From an uncultured Selenomonadales bacterium (GTDB lineage: Bacteria; Bacillota; Negativicutes; Acidaminococcales; Acidaminococcaceae): a DNA stretch of 46,706 nucleotides. The notes beneath the pieces were generated by a model. It had not been told where the DNA came from. It ran no database searches and saw only the letters and a list, made by a program, of their open reading frames with translations. The stretch is taken from positions 1 through 46,706 of the forward strand of contig OMYP01000016.1 in NCBI GenBank assembly GCA_900315345.1, in the 5' to 3' direction. A program made the translations under genes and the position numbers. Numbering within the stretch: the stretch's first letter is position 1; every line of letters starts with the position of its first letter. Shown one piece after another: positions 1 to 7,521 of the stretch.

Positions 1-1
1 C

Positions 2-226
2 CGTATGGAAATAGATTTTCTGATTGCGAAGAACAAGATTACCAACCGTCATAATATTTCACCTATTGAAGTAAAATCCAGCAAAGGATACGCACTTTCA
101 TCCCTGAAAAAGTTCATGATAAAATTTAATGAACAGTTGCATGTGCCGTATGTATTGCATACAGGAGATGTGAAAGAGGAAAACGGAATTGTGTATTTGC
201 CGCTGTATATGGCAATGTTATTATGA
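2..226 (+). CDS. C-terminal end of a DUF4143-type ATP-binding protein (5' truncated by window edge)
   Basis: The frame is open from the window's first bases to TAA... stop at 224-226 (TGA), so only the last ~74 residues are present. The visible part runs EIDFLI, IEVKSSKGY, SLKKF and YLPLYM. This is the typical tail of the DUF4143 domain that follows an AAA ATPase core in a large family of archaeal and bacterial ATPases; the EID and IEVKSSKGY residues resemble a PD-(D/E)XK nuclease-like fold end. The ATPase half, with Walker motifs, would lie upstream outside the window. These genes are usually stand-alone accessory genes of unclear role, which fits the AT-rich surroundings. The Met at position 5 is internal, not a start. 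Confidence 0.75.
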   Translation, partial: RMEIDFLIAKNKITNRHNISPIEVKSSKGYALSSLKKFMIKFNEQLHVPYVLHTGDVKEENGIVYLPLYMAMLL

Positions 227-534
227 ATTGCGTTCTTGATGTTGTATGTTCGCGTACAGAAACAAACACAAAATATACCGATTAAAGCAAAATTAATACT
301 ATATATAGAAAACAAAATTCGTCTTTGGCTGAAAAAAACTGACAATTTCCAAACGACTATCCAAAAGAGTGGAATTTTAAACCTGAAAACAATACTGCTT
401 CGTATGGAATCGCTGTAGCAGCGTCAAGGGGCGTACCTATAACTTTGTATGAGCAACATTTTTTAACGCCCGCTACGGCAAAAATAGGAAGTCGCCGAAA
501 AAAGAGAGGGGCGTCTTTAGTGCCAGAAGGCTAA
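223..534 (+). pseudogene. Decayed reading frame, product not recognised
   Basis: An ATG at 223 overlaps the TGA of the preceding gene (ATGA). It opens a frame that stops after 20 codons (TAA 283-285), stops again at 340-342, then runs open from 343 to TAA 532-534. The last part encodes a protein-like stretch (PKEWNF, TASYGIAVAAS, GVPITLYEQHF, TPATAKIG) with no usable ATG or GTG start. The overlap with the upstream stop and the shared frame suggest one former gene of about 100 codons broken by two stops. I do not recognise the family. It could also be chance coding-like sequence, or the stops could be sequencing errors. Confidence 0.4.
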
Positions 535-620
535 TTTATTCTGAGATTTATCCCGGATTCTTATATAAAGCACAAATGTAAACTATATAGCACAGCAATT
601 CTTTCCGTTTTCGTTCATAA

Positions 621-654
621 TATAAATAGGAACAACATTGCATTTCTATTTATA
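621..654. promoter_or_regulatory. Inverted repeat upstream of the XRE regulator, candidate operator
   Basis: TATAAATAG at 621-629 is mirrored exactly by CTATTTATA at 646-654. The pairing extends inward to 632/643 with one G-T wobble, leaving a 10-base centre. It ends 21 bases before the chosen start of the small HTH gene. Xre-type repressors commonly bind such dyads in their own promoter, so autoregulation is a reasonable inference. Confidence 0.4.
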
Positions 655-675
655 AAACGGGCGGTGAAGAACTTC

Positions 676-891
676 ATGGCGTATAAAGAGGAACATCAGA
701 AAATCGGCTTGAATGTTCTTTACCAGCGGCGCCTGCGAGGCTGGACCCAGGAAGAACTTTCCTCTCGCTCCGGTATATCCAGGGCGCGGATCTCGGATAT
801 CGAAAATGGCAAAGAAACTTTTACACTGGTATCCATCATGAGCTTGGGTGAAGCGTTTGAAATTGATTACCGGGAATTGCTGAAATATTGA
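676..891 (+). CDS. Small XRE-family helix-turn-helix regulator
   Basis: The product is a ~71-residue single-domain protein of the Xre/Cro-C1 HTH family. The recognition pattern is clear: IGLNVLYQRRLRGWTQEEL is helix 1 and 2, then SSRSGISRARISDIENG is the HTH core, followed by the usual hydrophobic helices 4 and 5. It lacks any C-terminal effector domain, so it is likely a minimal DNA-binding regulator. The frame also opens at GTG 664, but ATG 676 has GGTGA eight bases upstream and is preferred. A 9-bp dyad lies just upstream and a terminator just downstream, so it forms its own transcription unit. No toxin partner is visible next to it. Confidence 0.8.
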   Translation: MAYKEEHQKIGLNVLYQRRLRGWTQEELSSRSGISRARISDIENGKETFTLVSIMSLGEAFEIDYRELLKY

Positions 892-921
892 TGCCGCAAG
901 GCAGGAATGAATTAGGACAAG

Positions 922-954
922 CGGCAGGCACGGGGCTTGCCGTTTTTCTTTTTG
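922..954 (+). terminator. Rho-independent terminator of the XRE gene
   Basis: CGGCAGGC at 922-929 pairs with GCTTGCCG at 935-942 (one G-U pair), followed by TTTTTCTTTTT. It lies 30 bases after the XRE stop codon. Confidence 0.8.
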
Positions 955-1433
955 TAATTAAAATGTTGCCCGCCAGGAAACCACGGGGTGGATGACAGAT
1001 GTTAAGATAAAAAACCAATGGGTCCATTGCAGTCGCAGACGAGAAAGATTGAGGAAGATGAAATTGTGGACGCCTCTGGAATAAAAATGAAAAATATTCC
1101 GGACCATTCTGTTGACGCGCCTGATTCTGAAACTGCCAGGGCAACGGAAACTGTTTTGGAAACAAAATTGCCCGGCACGCGCAAGAGCGTGGTGAAGCTG
1201 CTGCGGATGGAGGCCGAAACATAAGATTTTGCAGGCATTGAATTTTTAGTCGAAAAATCAGATTTTTATTCAACGTTTCTTGACGATTTAAATTTATTTG
1301 GTGTCATTGAGATTAGAAATTAAGTCGATATATCAAAAAAAATTCAGTTGCAAGGGCGCGATTATGGAAAGACTTAATCGGCTCCTTGATAAGAGTTATT
1401 TTTCATTAACGTCGTACTATTTTTTAAATACGC
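955..1433. other. Gene-poor stretch, no supported gene
   Basis: Short frames exist here on both strands (for example 1018-1224 + and 1002-1238 -), but none has an SD, a recognisable motif or coherent composition. A promoter-like pair, TTGACG at 1280-1285 and TGTCAT at 1302-1307 (16-base spacing), precedes the strong terminator at 1434-1481. The interval 1314-1481 could therefore be a small non-coding transcript. Otherwise I see nothing in it. Confidence 0.4.
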
Positions 1434-1481
1434 AACTGGCAAAGAAAGGGGTAAACTTCTTTCTTTGCCAGTTTCTTTTTT
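1434..1481 (+). terminator. Strong rho-independent terminator with no obvious upstream gene
   Basis: A perfect 15-bp stem (1434-1448 with 1459-1473), 10-base loop, then TCTTTTTT. No convincing coding sequence ends just before it. It may end a small RNA starting near 1314, or insulate yggS from upstream transcription. Confidence 0.8.
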
Positions 1482-1566
1482 ACATTGCTACCTCCGAAGC
1501 ATTGGCTTTCTGATTTTCCCTACTATTATTGATAATATTTTCATTTTTTCCTTGCTGAATTCCAGT

Positions 1567-1595
1567 TTATCTGTTATTCTTTAATGAGGTATAAT
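1567..1595 (+). promoter_or_regulatory. Probable promoter of the yggS cluster
   Basis: A perfect TATAAT at 1590-1595 lies 35 bases before the yggS start. The -35 position (TTATCT, 1567-1572, 17-base spacer) is poor. Confidence 0.5.
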
Positions 1596-1630
1596 TTTTA
1601 AAAGTTACATTAACCTGGAGGGGTGTTGTT

Positions 1631-2332
1631 ATGCTGGCAGAAAATTTGAAAAACGTGTCTGATACCATTCAGGCGGCGCTGGCAAAACGCACGGAAAAGA
1701 AAGAGACGGGCGATACGGTGTGCCTGGTGGCGGTCACAAAAAACCATCCGGCAACAGTCATTCCTGAGATACAGTCCTTAGGCGTGGGGAACGTAGGCGA
1801 GAACCGGGTGCAGGAAGCCCGGGAGAAGCAGGAGCAGATCGGCCATCCGGGAAAGTGGCATCTCATCGGCCACCTGCAGACCAACAAGGCTAAACAGGCG
1901 GTGGAACTGTTCGACCTCATTGAATCGGCGGACAGCGAGCATCTTTTGCGGGCCTTGGAAAAAGAATCCGCCAAGCTGAATAAAGTAACGGATGTACTGT
2001 TGCAGATCAACGTGGCCCGTGAACCCCAGAAGACCGGGTTCCTGCCGGAGGAATACGAAGCGGTACTGGAGAAGTTAGACGGGCTTTCCCACATCCGGGT
2101 GCGGGGTGTCATGGTCATTGCCCCTAATACGCCGGACGAAGCCCTTATCCATGAAGTGTTCCGCAAAGGTTACGAATACTTTTGCGGTTTGAAAAAGCTG
2201 CGGAAAAATATTGATTACCTGTCTATGGGCATGAGCGGCGATTACGCCATTGCAGTGGAAGAAGGAGCCAATATAGTCCGGGTGGGGACGGCACTGTTCG
2301 GTCCCAGGGATTACAGCAACAGAGGATACTAG
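1631..2332 (+). CDS. yggS: YggS/PROSC family PLP homeostasis protein
   Basis: The product is 233 aa, the usual length for this single-domain alanine-racemase-like fold that carries PLP and buffers vitamin B6 without known catalysis. The PLP lysine is K37 in AVTKNHP. Other signatures are GENRVQE (57-63), HLIGHLQTNK (77-86), and the C-terminal phosphate-binding stretch MGMSGD followed by a VRVGTALFG end. The start is ATG with GGAGGGG seven bases upstream. It opens the division cluster yggS-sepF-proC-ylmH-divIVA, a common order in Firmicutes and other Gram-positive-related lineages. Its neighbour ProC is often coupled functionally with PLP homeostasis genes. Confidence 0.95.
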   Translation: MLAENLKNVSDTIQAALAKRTEKKETGDTVCLVAVTKNHPATVIPEIQSLGVGNVGENRVQEAREKQEQIGHPGKWHLIGHLQTNKAKQAVELFDLIESADSEHLLRALEKESAKLNKVTDVLLQINVAREPQKTGFLPEEYEAVLEKLDGLSHIRVRGVMVIAPNTPDEALIHEVFRKGYEYFCGLKKLRKNIDYLSMGMSGDYAIAVEEGANIVRVGTALFGPRDYSNRGY

Positions 2333-2363
2333 TATTAATTTTGAATTCAGAGGAGTTTTCGTA

Positions 2364-2936
2364 ATGGCAAAGAAAAAATTTTTGGACAGAATCTCGGAGA
2401 CTTTAGGCTTATATGATCCGGACGATCCGGAACGGGATTTGGAAGAAGAGGAAGAGGACGAAGAAGAGGAACCGGTGGAAAAACCGGTTAAGAAGGAATT
2501 CCCGAAAGCGGTGCGCCGTGCTCCCATAACTCCGGTGAGGGAAGAAGAACCGGCTCCCGTTAAAGAAGAAAAAGAGAAGAAACCGGGGCTGCTGTCCCGG
2601 GTGCGGAAAAGCAAAAAGGAAAACCGTACTATCCAGATGAAGACTACAACGGAAGTGCGGGTGGTGGTCATCGAACCGGTGAGCTTTGACGACTCCCAGA
2701 AGGTGGCGGATTTTCTGCGGAACGACCAGCCGGTAGTAGTAAATTTTGAAAGCACCAACGCTGCTGTGAAAAAACGAATGACGGATTTTATCAGCGGCAC
2801 CATTTATGCATTGAACGGAACCATACGCACCATCGGCCCCAACATCCTTGTCTGCGCTCCCCGGAATGTGGACATTGACGCGGAGGCCGAGGTGTACGGA
2901 GGAGAAAGAAGGGGATCCTCGTGGCCGAAAAACTGA
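2364..2936 (+). CDS. sepF: Cell division protein SepF
   Basis: SepF binds FtsZ polymers and anchors the Z-ring to the membrane. The 190-aa product shows the expected layout: an N-terminal amphipathic membrane-targeting helix (about 1-16), a highly charged linker with a long acidic run (27-37) and basic patches up to about 88, then the globular SepF domain (about 95-175). In that domain RVVVIEPVSFDD, KVADFLRN and VVVNFES lead into the conserved end GTIRTIGPNILVCAP. The start is ATG after AGAGGAG. The last 16 bases overlap proC, indicating translational coupling. The linker is longer and more acidic than in B. subtilis SepF (about 150 aa). Confidence 0.95.
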   Translation: MAKKKFLDRISETLGLYDPDDPERDLEEEEEDEEEEPVEKPVKKEFPKAVRRAPITPVREEEPAPVKEEKEKKPGLLSRVRKSKKENRTIQMKTTTEVRVVVIEPVSFDDSQKVADFLRNDQPVVVNFESTNAAVKKRMTDFISGTIYALNGTIRTIGPNILVCAPRNVDIDAEAEVYGGERRGSSWPKN

Positions 2937-3745
2937 ATCTGAAAAAGCTGGCCTTTATTGGCGGCGGCGCCATGGGCGAAGCCATTATAAAAGGAATTAC
3001 CGGTGCGTCCCTGATGGATCCCGCAGCTATTTTTGTGGGAGCCCATCGGCAGGAGCGGGCAGACTACCTGCATGAAACCTATGGGGTCACGGGCCTTGTG
3101 GATAATCAGGAAGCTGTACGGGATGCGGATATGGTGGTCCTGGCCATTAAGCCTCAGATGGTGGACAGCGTGCTGGACGCGAAACTGGCGGCTGCTGTAA
3201 ATAAAAATGCCGTGATCTTGTCCATTATGGGATCGGTTACCATTGAAAAAATTGCCGGCATTTTTAAAGGGCACAGCATTATCCGGACTATGCCCAACAC
3301 TCCGCTGGCGGTTGGCGCGGGAATGACGGCCATCGCTGCCGGTGAAGGCGTGCCGGAAGAGGCGGTACGGGCTGCGGAACAGATTTTCGGTTGTTGCGGC
3401 GAAACCGTTTTAGTTAAGGAAAAAGATATTGAAGCAGTGACGGCGGTTTCCGGCTGCGGGCCGGGATATGTATATGTGCTCATCGATGCCCTGGCGGACG
3501 CCGGGGTCATGGCGGGCCTTTCCCGGGCAGCGGCCATCAAGCTGGCGGCCCAGACTTTTGCAGGCGCCGGGAAAATGGTGCTGGAAACAGGGAAACATCC
3601 TGCCGTGCTGCGTGACATGGTAACGTCCCCCGGCGGAACCACCATCGCAGGCATCAAGGCGCTGGAGAACGGCGCGGTGCGGGGCGCTATGTATAATGCG
3701 GTGCAGGCGGTGCTGGACCGCAGCGAAGAATTAAGGAAACACTGA
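2921..3745 (+). CDS. proC: Pyrroline-5-carboxylate reductase
   Basis: ProC catalyses the last step of proline synthesis, reducing pyrroline-5-carboxylate with NAD(P)H. The 274-aa protein has the N-terminal Rossmann motif FIGGGAMGEA (12-21). It then shows the conserved RTMPNTP region, the dimerisation-domain signature SGCGPGYVY, and VTSPGGTT near the C terminus. The chosen start is GTG 2921, which follows an AAGAAGGGG SD lying within sepF. The frame has no earlier plausible start. It sits within the division cluster, a frequent Firmicute arrangement that is probably co-transcription rather than shared function. Confidence 0.96.
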   Translation: MAEKLNLKKLAFIGGGAMGEAIIKGITGASLMDPAAIFVGAHRQERADYLHETYGVTGLVDNQEAVRDADMVVLAIKPQMVDSVLDAKLAAAVNKNAVILSIMGSVTIEKIAGIFKGHSIIRTMPNTPLAVGAGMTAIAAGEGVPEEAVRAAEQIFGCCGETVLVKEKDIEAVTAVSGCGPGYVYVLIDALADAGVMAGLSRAAAIKLAAQTFAGAGKMVLETGKHPAVLRDMVTSPGGTTIAGIKALENGAVRGAMYNAVQAVLDRSEELRKH

Positions 3746-3871
3746 TTAATTTGTCTGCAGGGTTGCCGCGTTTTTAACGGGACTTGTGACGGGGCGGGAT
3801 ATGTTCTTCGTCCGTTATGCAGAAGAAAAATAATAAACAGTGTTAAAACATATGTAAGGAAATACAGTGTA

Positions 3872-4657
3872 ATGGCAGACAGAGATAAAATTTTACGCTA
3901 CTTCCGGGGCAGCGGGGATGAAGAGCTGGCCGCAAGGCTTGTGGACCTGGCGGAGAACGCCAGGAAAACTTCAAAATTCCGGGTCAGCGAATTCCTGGAT
4001 CCCCACGGCCGGAATGTTGCGGAGATCGTGGCGGCAAATTTTGACCAGATCCGTCTGGAGACTGACGGCGGCTTTGCTAATGCGGAACGCTGCAAGGCGG
4101 CTTTTGTGGCGGAGGATTATCGGGGAAAGCTGGATTTCAGCCTGATATGTTATCTTGTGAAATGGGACAAACGCTATTACACTTTGGGCCACCGGGATAT
4201 TTTAGGCGCCTTTATGGGTATGGGCTGTGTCCGTGAAATTTTAGGGGATATCATACTGGTTCCGGAAGGAGCCCAGTTTGTGGCGGACAAGGCTTTCGCC
4301 AATTATATCGAAAGCAACCTGACCCAGATCGGCGCGGCCAATGTGAGCCTGCAGCAGATTGAAAGGGAAGAGTTGCAGCAGCGGGAAGAAAAGGTGAAGA
4401 TCATTACCGCCACGGTGGCGGCCCTGCGGCTGGACGCGGTAGCGGCGGCAGGTTACGGCGTAAGTCGTTCCCGGATGGCCGATGAAATCAAAAGCCAGAA
4501 TGTGAAGCTGAACTGGAAGGAAGCTAAGAACGCTTCCCAGGCGGTGGCGGAAGGGGACGTGATGTCCTTTCGGGGCCGGGGCCGGGTGGAACTGGCAGAG
4601 GTCCGGGGCATGACGAAAAAAGGACGCTGTGCGATAACATTGAAACGGTACATGTAA
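3872..4657 (+). CDS. ylmH: YlmH-type S4-domain RNA-binding protein
   Basis: The 261-aa protein has the YlmH N-terminal domain (about 1-170) and a C-terminal S4 RNA-binding domain (about 183-245). The S4 domain carries LRLDAVAAAGYGVSRSR, VKLNWKEA and EGDVMSFRGRGR. B. subtilis YlmH (RqcP2) binds 50S subunits carrying peptidyl-tRNA and takes part in ribosome-associated quality control; older literature links it to division because of its position. The same position is conserved here, between proC and divIVA. The 126-base gap after proC shows no clear promoter. The start is ATG 3872 with a weak AAGGAAA SD. Confidence 0.93.
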   Translation: MADRDKILRYFRGSGDEELAARLVDLAENARKTSKFRVSEFLDPHGRNVAEIVAANFDQIRLETDGGFANAERCKAAFVAEDYRGKLDFSLICYLVKWDKRYYTLGHRDILGAFMGMGCVREILGDIILVPEGAQFVADKAFANYIESNLTQIGAANVSLQQIEREELQQREEKVKIITATVAALRLDAVAAAGYGVSRSRMADEIKSQNVKLNWKEAKNASQAVAEGDVMSFRGRGRVELAEVRGMTKKGRCAITLKRYM

Positions 4658-4686
4658 GATAGATTATTTTGGCAGGAGGAAAAAGT

Positions 4687-6510
4687 ATGCTGACACCATT
4701 GGACTTAAATGGAAAAACATTTTCCAAAGGTTTCCGTGGCTATGACACAGACGAGGTCAATCAGTTCTTTTCACAGATTTCCAGAGATTACGAACGGTTA
4801 TATCAGGATAACGTGGAATTAAAAGATTCGGTTGAACGGGTCAGCTCCAAACTGGAATATTACCAGCGCATGGAAAGCACTATGCAGAGCACCCTGGTGG
4901 TTGCCCAGGAGACGGCGGACGAGGTGAAGAAAAGCAGCCGCCAGAAAGCAGAAATGCTGACCAGGGAAACGGAACTGGCCTGCAACAAGCAGAAGGAATC
5001 GGTAATGGCTTTCTGCAACAAACTGCGGGCTGACACGGAAGCAGAAATTACCCGGCTGAAATCCGAAGCGGACGCTTATGCGGAAAAAGTCCGTAAGCAG
5101 GCAGACGAATATGCTGCAAGGACCCGCAGCGAAGCGGATGATTACGGAAAATTCACCCGTACCGATGCGGATTCCTACGCCACAGGGCTCCGCAGCAAAA
5201 CGGATTCTACCACCAGCAAGCTGAAAGAAGAGGCCCAGTCCTTTGTAGATAAAATGAAGAGCCTGGCGGAAATTGAAGTGGCTAAGATGAAAGTGGCTGC
5301 GGAAGATAACTGCAAGTCCCAGCTGGCAGACAGCCGGGAACAGGCCCGGACCCTAACGGCGGAAGCTTCTGCCCATGCCAACCAGGTCATTGCGGAAGCC
5401 AACCAGCAGTCCCAGAATATTGTGGCGGAAGCATCCCAGAAGGCTCATGAAATGATTGCCAACGCCCAGAAGCAGTCCCAGGACATGATGGCAGAGGCCA
5501 GGCAGAAATCCCAGGACATGATGGCGGAGGCCAATCAGAAGTCCCAGGAGATGATTACAAAGGCTACTGAACAGTCCCGGAATATGGTGGCGGAAGCTAC
5601 GGAGCGGAGCCGCAACATGGTTTACGAAGCTACGGAGCGGAGCCAGAAGATGGTCTTTGTGGCGGAAACAAAAGCGGCGGCTGCCATGGATACGTATAAG
5701 ACCATGGTCAACAAGGCCAATTCCCAGAGCAAGCAGCTGAAGAGCCTGCTCCAGTCACAGCTGTCACTGTACGATAACTTTGACGCGGAATTTGCCGTGG
5801 AGGATATGGTGCAGCCTAAATTGCAGGCGCTGAAGAAAGCGGAACCGGTATTGGAAGCCAATGCGCAGCCTGCAGATACAGAGGACCCGGTTAAAACAAA
5901 CGTTACACCGCTGAAAGCTGACAGCGCGGTTGAGGCAGAAAGTTGGAAAATGGAAGCGGAGCCGGTAAAAGCAGAACCGGCATCTGTGAATCCTGTTGCG
6001 GCACCGGCGGCAGTGGAAACTAAATCCGCTGATACGGAGGCTGAAGCCGGGCGCCCTTTTGCTGAAACCGTAACCGAAATGGTAAAGGAACCTGTGATGG
6101 ATGTTCCGGCGGCAGCTGTTGCGGAGAAAGAAGCAACTGACCAACCCAAAGGGAAGGAAGCGGCAGAGGCAGTTCCGGCAGATACATCGGCAGCCCCTTT
6201 GCAGGATAAGACGGCAGAGACGGAAAAGAAGGCCCTGCCTGAAACAGAAATGACAGGTGCGGACAAAACGGTTGTACCGGAACCGGCTGCAGAAACGAAA
6301 GCTTCGTCTAACGAGCTGAAAAAAGCAGGCGAAGAATCCCGTAAACCCCTGTTCCCACGTTTCAAACCAAGGCATTCCATGGTGTTTAACCGGAACGGGT
6401 TCCCCCGTAAGAACGCAGACCTGCGTATTGCCTTAAGCGAGCTGCAGAAATCCGAGGAGCAAAAAAAGCAGGACGAAACGGAACAACCGGAAGGAAACAA
6501 GGAATCCTGA
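4687..6510 (+). CDS. divIVA: DivIVA-family polar/septal coiled-coil protein with extended repeat and tail
   Basis: The first ~60 residues are a classic DivIVA N-terminal domain (LTPLDLNGKTF, FRGYDTDEVNQFF), which recognises curved membrane at poles and septa. At 607 aa it is far longer than the 160-260 aa usual for DivIVA. A long coiled coil follows, including nine consecutive 11-residue units at about 225-323 (5359-5655), each built on A-E-A-x-x-x-S-x-x-M/I-V/M. The region from about 390 to 540 is a low-complexity Ala/Glu/Pro/Thr tail, and the last 70 residues are basic then acidic. The frame is open from TTG 4669, but ATG 4687 follows GGAGGAAAA and matches the family start. Confidence 0.9.
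   Translation: MLTPLDLNGKTFSKGFRGYDTDEVNQFFSQISRDYERLYQDNVELKDSVERVSSKLEYYQRMESTMQSTLVVAQETADEVKKSSRQKAEMLTRETELACNKQKESVMAFCNKLRADTEAEITRLKSEADAYAEKVRKQADEYAARTRSEADDYGKFTRTDADSYATGLRSKTDSTTSKLKEEAQSFVDKMKSLAEIEVAKMKVAAEDNCKSQLADSREQARTLTAEASAHANQVIAEANQQSQNIVAEASQKAHEMIANAQKQSQDMMAEARQKSQDMMAEANQKSQEMITKATEQSRNMVAEATERSRNMVYEATERSQKMVFVAETKAAAAMDTYKTMVNKANSQSKQLKSLLQSQLSLYDNFDAEFAVEDMVQPKLQALKKAEPVLEANAQPADTEDPVKTNVTPLKADSAVEAESWKMEAEPVKAEPASVNPVAAPAAVETKSADTEAEAGRPFAETVTEMVKEPVMDVPAAAVAEKEATDQPKGKEAAEAVPADTSAAPLQDKTAETEKKALPETEMTGADKTVVPEPAAETKASSNELKKAGEESRKPLFPRFKPRHSMVFNRNGFPRKNADLRIALSELQKSEEQKKQDETEQPEGNKES
5359..5655 (+). repeat. Nine in-frame 33-base repeats inside divIVA
   Basis: Nine consecutive 33-base units encode 11-residue (hendecad) repeats beginning AEASAH, AEANQQ, AEASQK, ANAQKQ, AEARQK, AEANQK, TKATEQ, AEATER and YEATER. 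The central copies are the closest to each other in DNA sequence (for example 5458-5556). Hendecads form a near-straight, slightly right-handed coiled coil. Such tandem DNA could change copy number between strains. Confidence 0.85.
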
Positions 6511-6511
6511 T

Positions 6512-7198
6512 ATGATCATTCTTGTGAGACACGGGGAAGCGACCCATCATACGGAGCATCTGACCGGCGGGTGGACCGATTCGGACCTGACGGATAAAGG
6601 CCGTCGCCAGATCGAGGCGGCGGCAACCAAACTGGCCCGGGATTTTTCCGGGGGCATGCCCCGGTTCCGGATCCTGTGCAGCGATTTAAAACGGGCTCAC
6701 GAATCCGCAGAAATTTTTGCAGAGAAGCTTGGGATTGGAGCCGTTGAAGATTTTGCTTTCCTTCGGGAAAAAAATAACGGGAAAGCTGCCGGGCTGAAAG
6801 AGAGCGAAGCCAGAAACCTGTATTGCCCGCCTGCCACGTTAAAAGAGCTGGATCACCGTAACTACCCGGGCGGGGAGACACGGCGGGAATTTTTCCAGCG
6901 CAGTGTGGACGGCCTTCACCGTCATGCGGATTGGGAAAAAGAAAACCTGATCATCATTTCCCATAAAGGGACCATACAGAATATTATCTTTGCCTGGCTG
7001 GGCATGGATATAGAAGATGTGAACCGGCTGAATTTCTCTGTGGACATTTTGCCCTCCAGCCTTTCCGTGCTGGGCATCAACAAGTGGAAGGAACATGCCA
7101 TCTTCCGTCTTAACGACCTGTCCCATTTACAGGCAGGGGAAGGGTATGGGCTTCATAAATTTAAACTGGGCGCTATTGACGCACTGTTTCAAAAGTAG
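6512..7198 (+). CDS. Histidine phosphatase (phosphoglycerate mutase-like) family protein
   Basis: The 228-aa product has the branch-1 histidine phosphatase signature: RHG at 6-8 (H7 is the phospho-accepting residue), GGWTDSDLTDKGRRQ (19-33), SDLKRAHESAEI (57-68), an acid/base Glu at 86 and the second catalytic His at 151 (ISHKGT). The family includes phosphoglycerate mutases, the alpha-ribazole phosphatase CobC and broad phosphatases; nothing here fixes the substrate. It starts one base after the divIVA stop, so it is almost certainly co-translated with it. The T-box leader of ileS follows with no clear terminator between them. Confidence 0.88.
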   Translation: MIILVRHGEATHHTEHLTGGWTDSDLTDKGRRQIEAAATKLARDFSGGMPRFRILCSDLKRAHESAEIFAEKLGIGAVEDFAFLREKNNGKAAGLKESEARNLYCPPATLKELDHRNYPGGETRREFFQRSVDGLHRHADWEKENLIIISHKGTIQNIIFAWLGMDIEDVNRLNFSVDILPSSLSVLGINKWKEHAIFRLNDLSHLQAGEGYGLHKFKLGAIDALFQK

Positions 7199-7257
7199 TA
7201 AAATAACGCTATTACAGGCGCGGTATTACTGCGTTGTAAAAAATCATATCTGCAATT

Positions 7258-7500
7258 GCCGTGAAAAAGACAGTAACCTGTTGGAATGGTACAGCGAGCC
7301 GGGGAGGGTGTAAGCCCGGACAGTTTTTTCGACAGTGTGAAGATCACTTTGGAGCATCCGGCTGAAATCACAGTAAGCAGGGACGGGGCGGCGCACGTTA
7401 TAGCGCTGAACGAGTGGCAGAAGAATTCTGTCATGAGGGTGGTACCACGGGTTAAATACAGTCTCGTCCCTTTTCGGACGGGGCTTAATTTTTTTTATAA
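7258..7500 (+). promoter_or_regulatory. T-box riboswitch (tRNA-Ile) in the ileS leader
   Basis: The leader has the invariant T-box sequence AGGGTGGTACCACGG at 7436-7450, a long Stem I region from about 7258 to 7370, and a terminator immediately before ileS. The likely specifier codon is ATC (7343-7345), an isoleucine codon, located in the 3' side of Stem I before ACTTTGGAGC, as expected for an ileS T-box. Uncharged tRNA-Ile would pair with the specifier and with the GGTACC bulge, stabilising the antiterminator and allowing ileS transcription. The exact 5' end was not determined. Confidence 0.95.
7460..7496 (+). terminator. T-box regulated terminator before ileS
   Basis: AGTCTCGTCC (7460-7469) pairs with GGACGGGGCT (7476-7485), with G-U pairs, followed by a run of T at 7489-7496. 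It is mutually exclusive with the antiterminator that uses the T-box sequence upstream. Confidence 0.85.
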
Positions 7501-7521
7501 CCAATTCAGGAGGAGAAGAAA

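Noticed and set aside
1018..1224. 68-codon frame after the XRE gene
   Set aside because: No SD before the ATG, no recognisable motif and an equally long frame on the opposite strand.
1298..1513. 71-codon frame across the 1434-1481 terminator
   Set aside because: It reads through a strong terminator hairpin and lacks an SD.
5359..5655. Possible CRISPR-like or satellite array because of regular 33-base periodicity
   Set aside because: The repeats are contiguous without spacers, in frame and encode a coiled coil.
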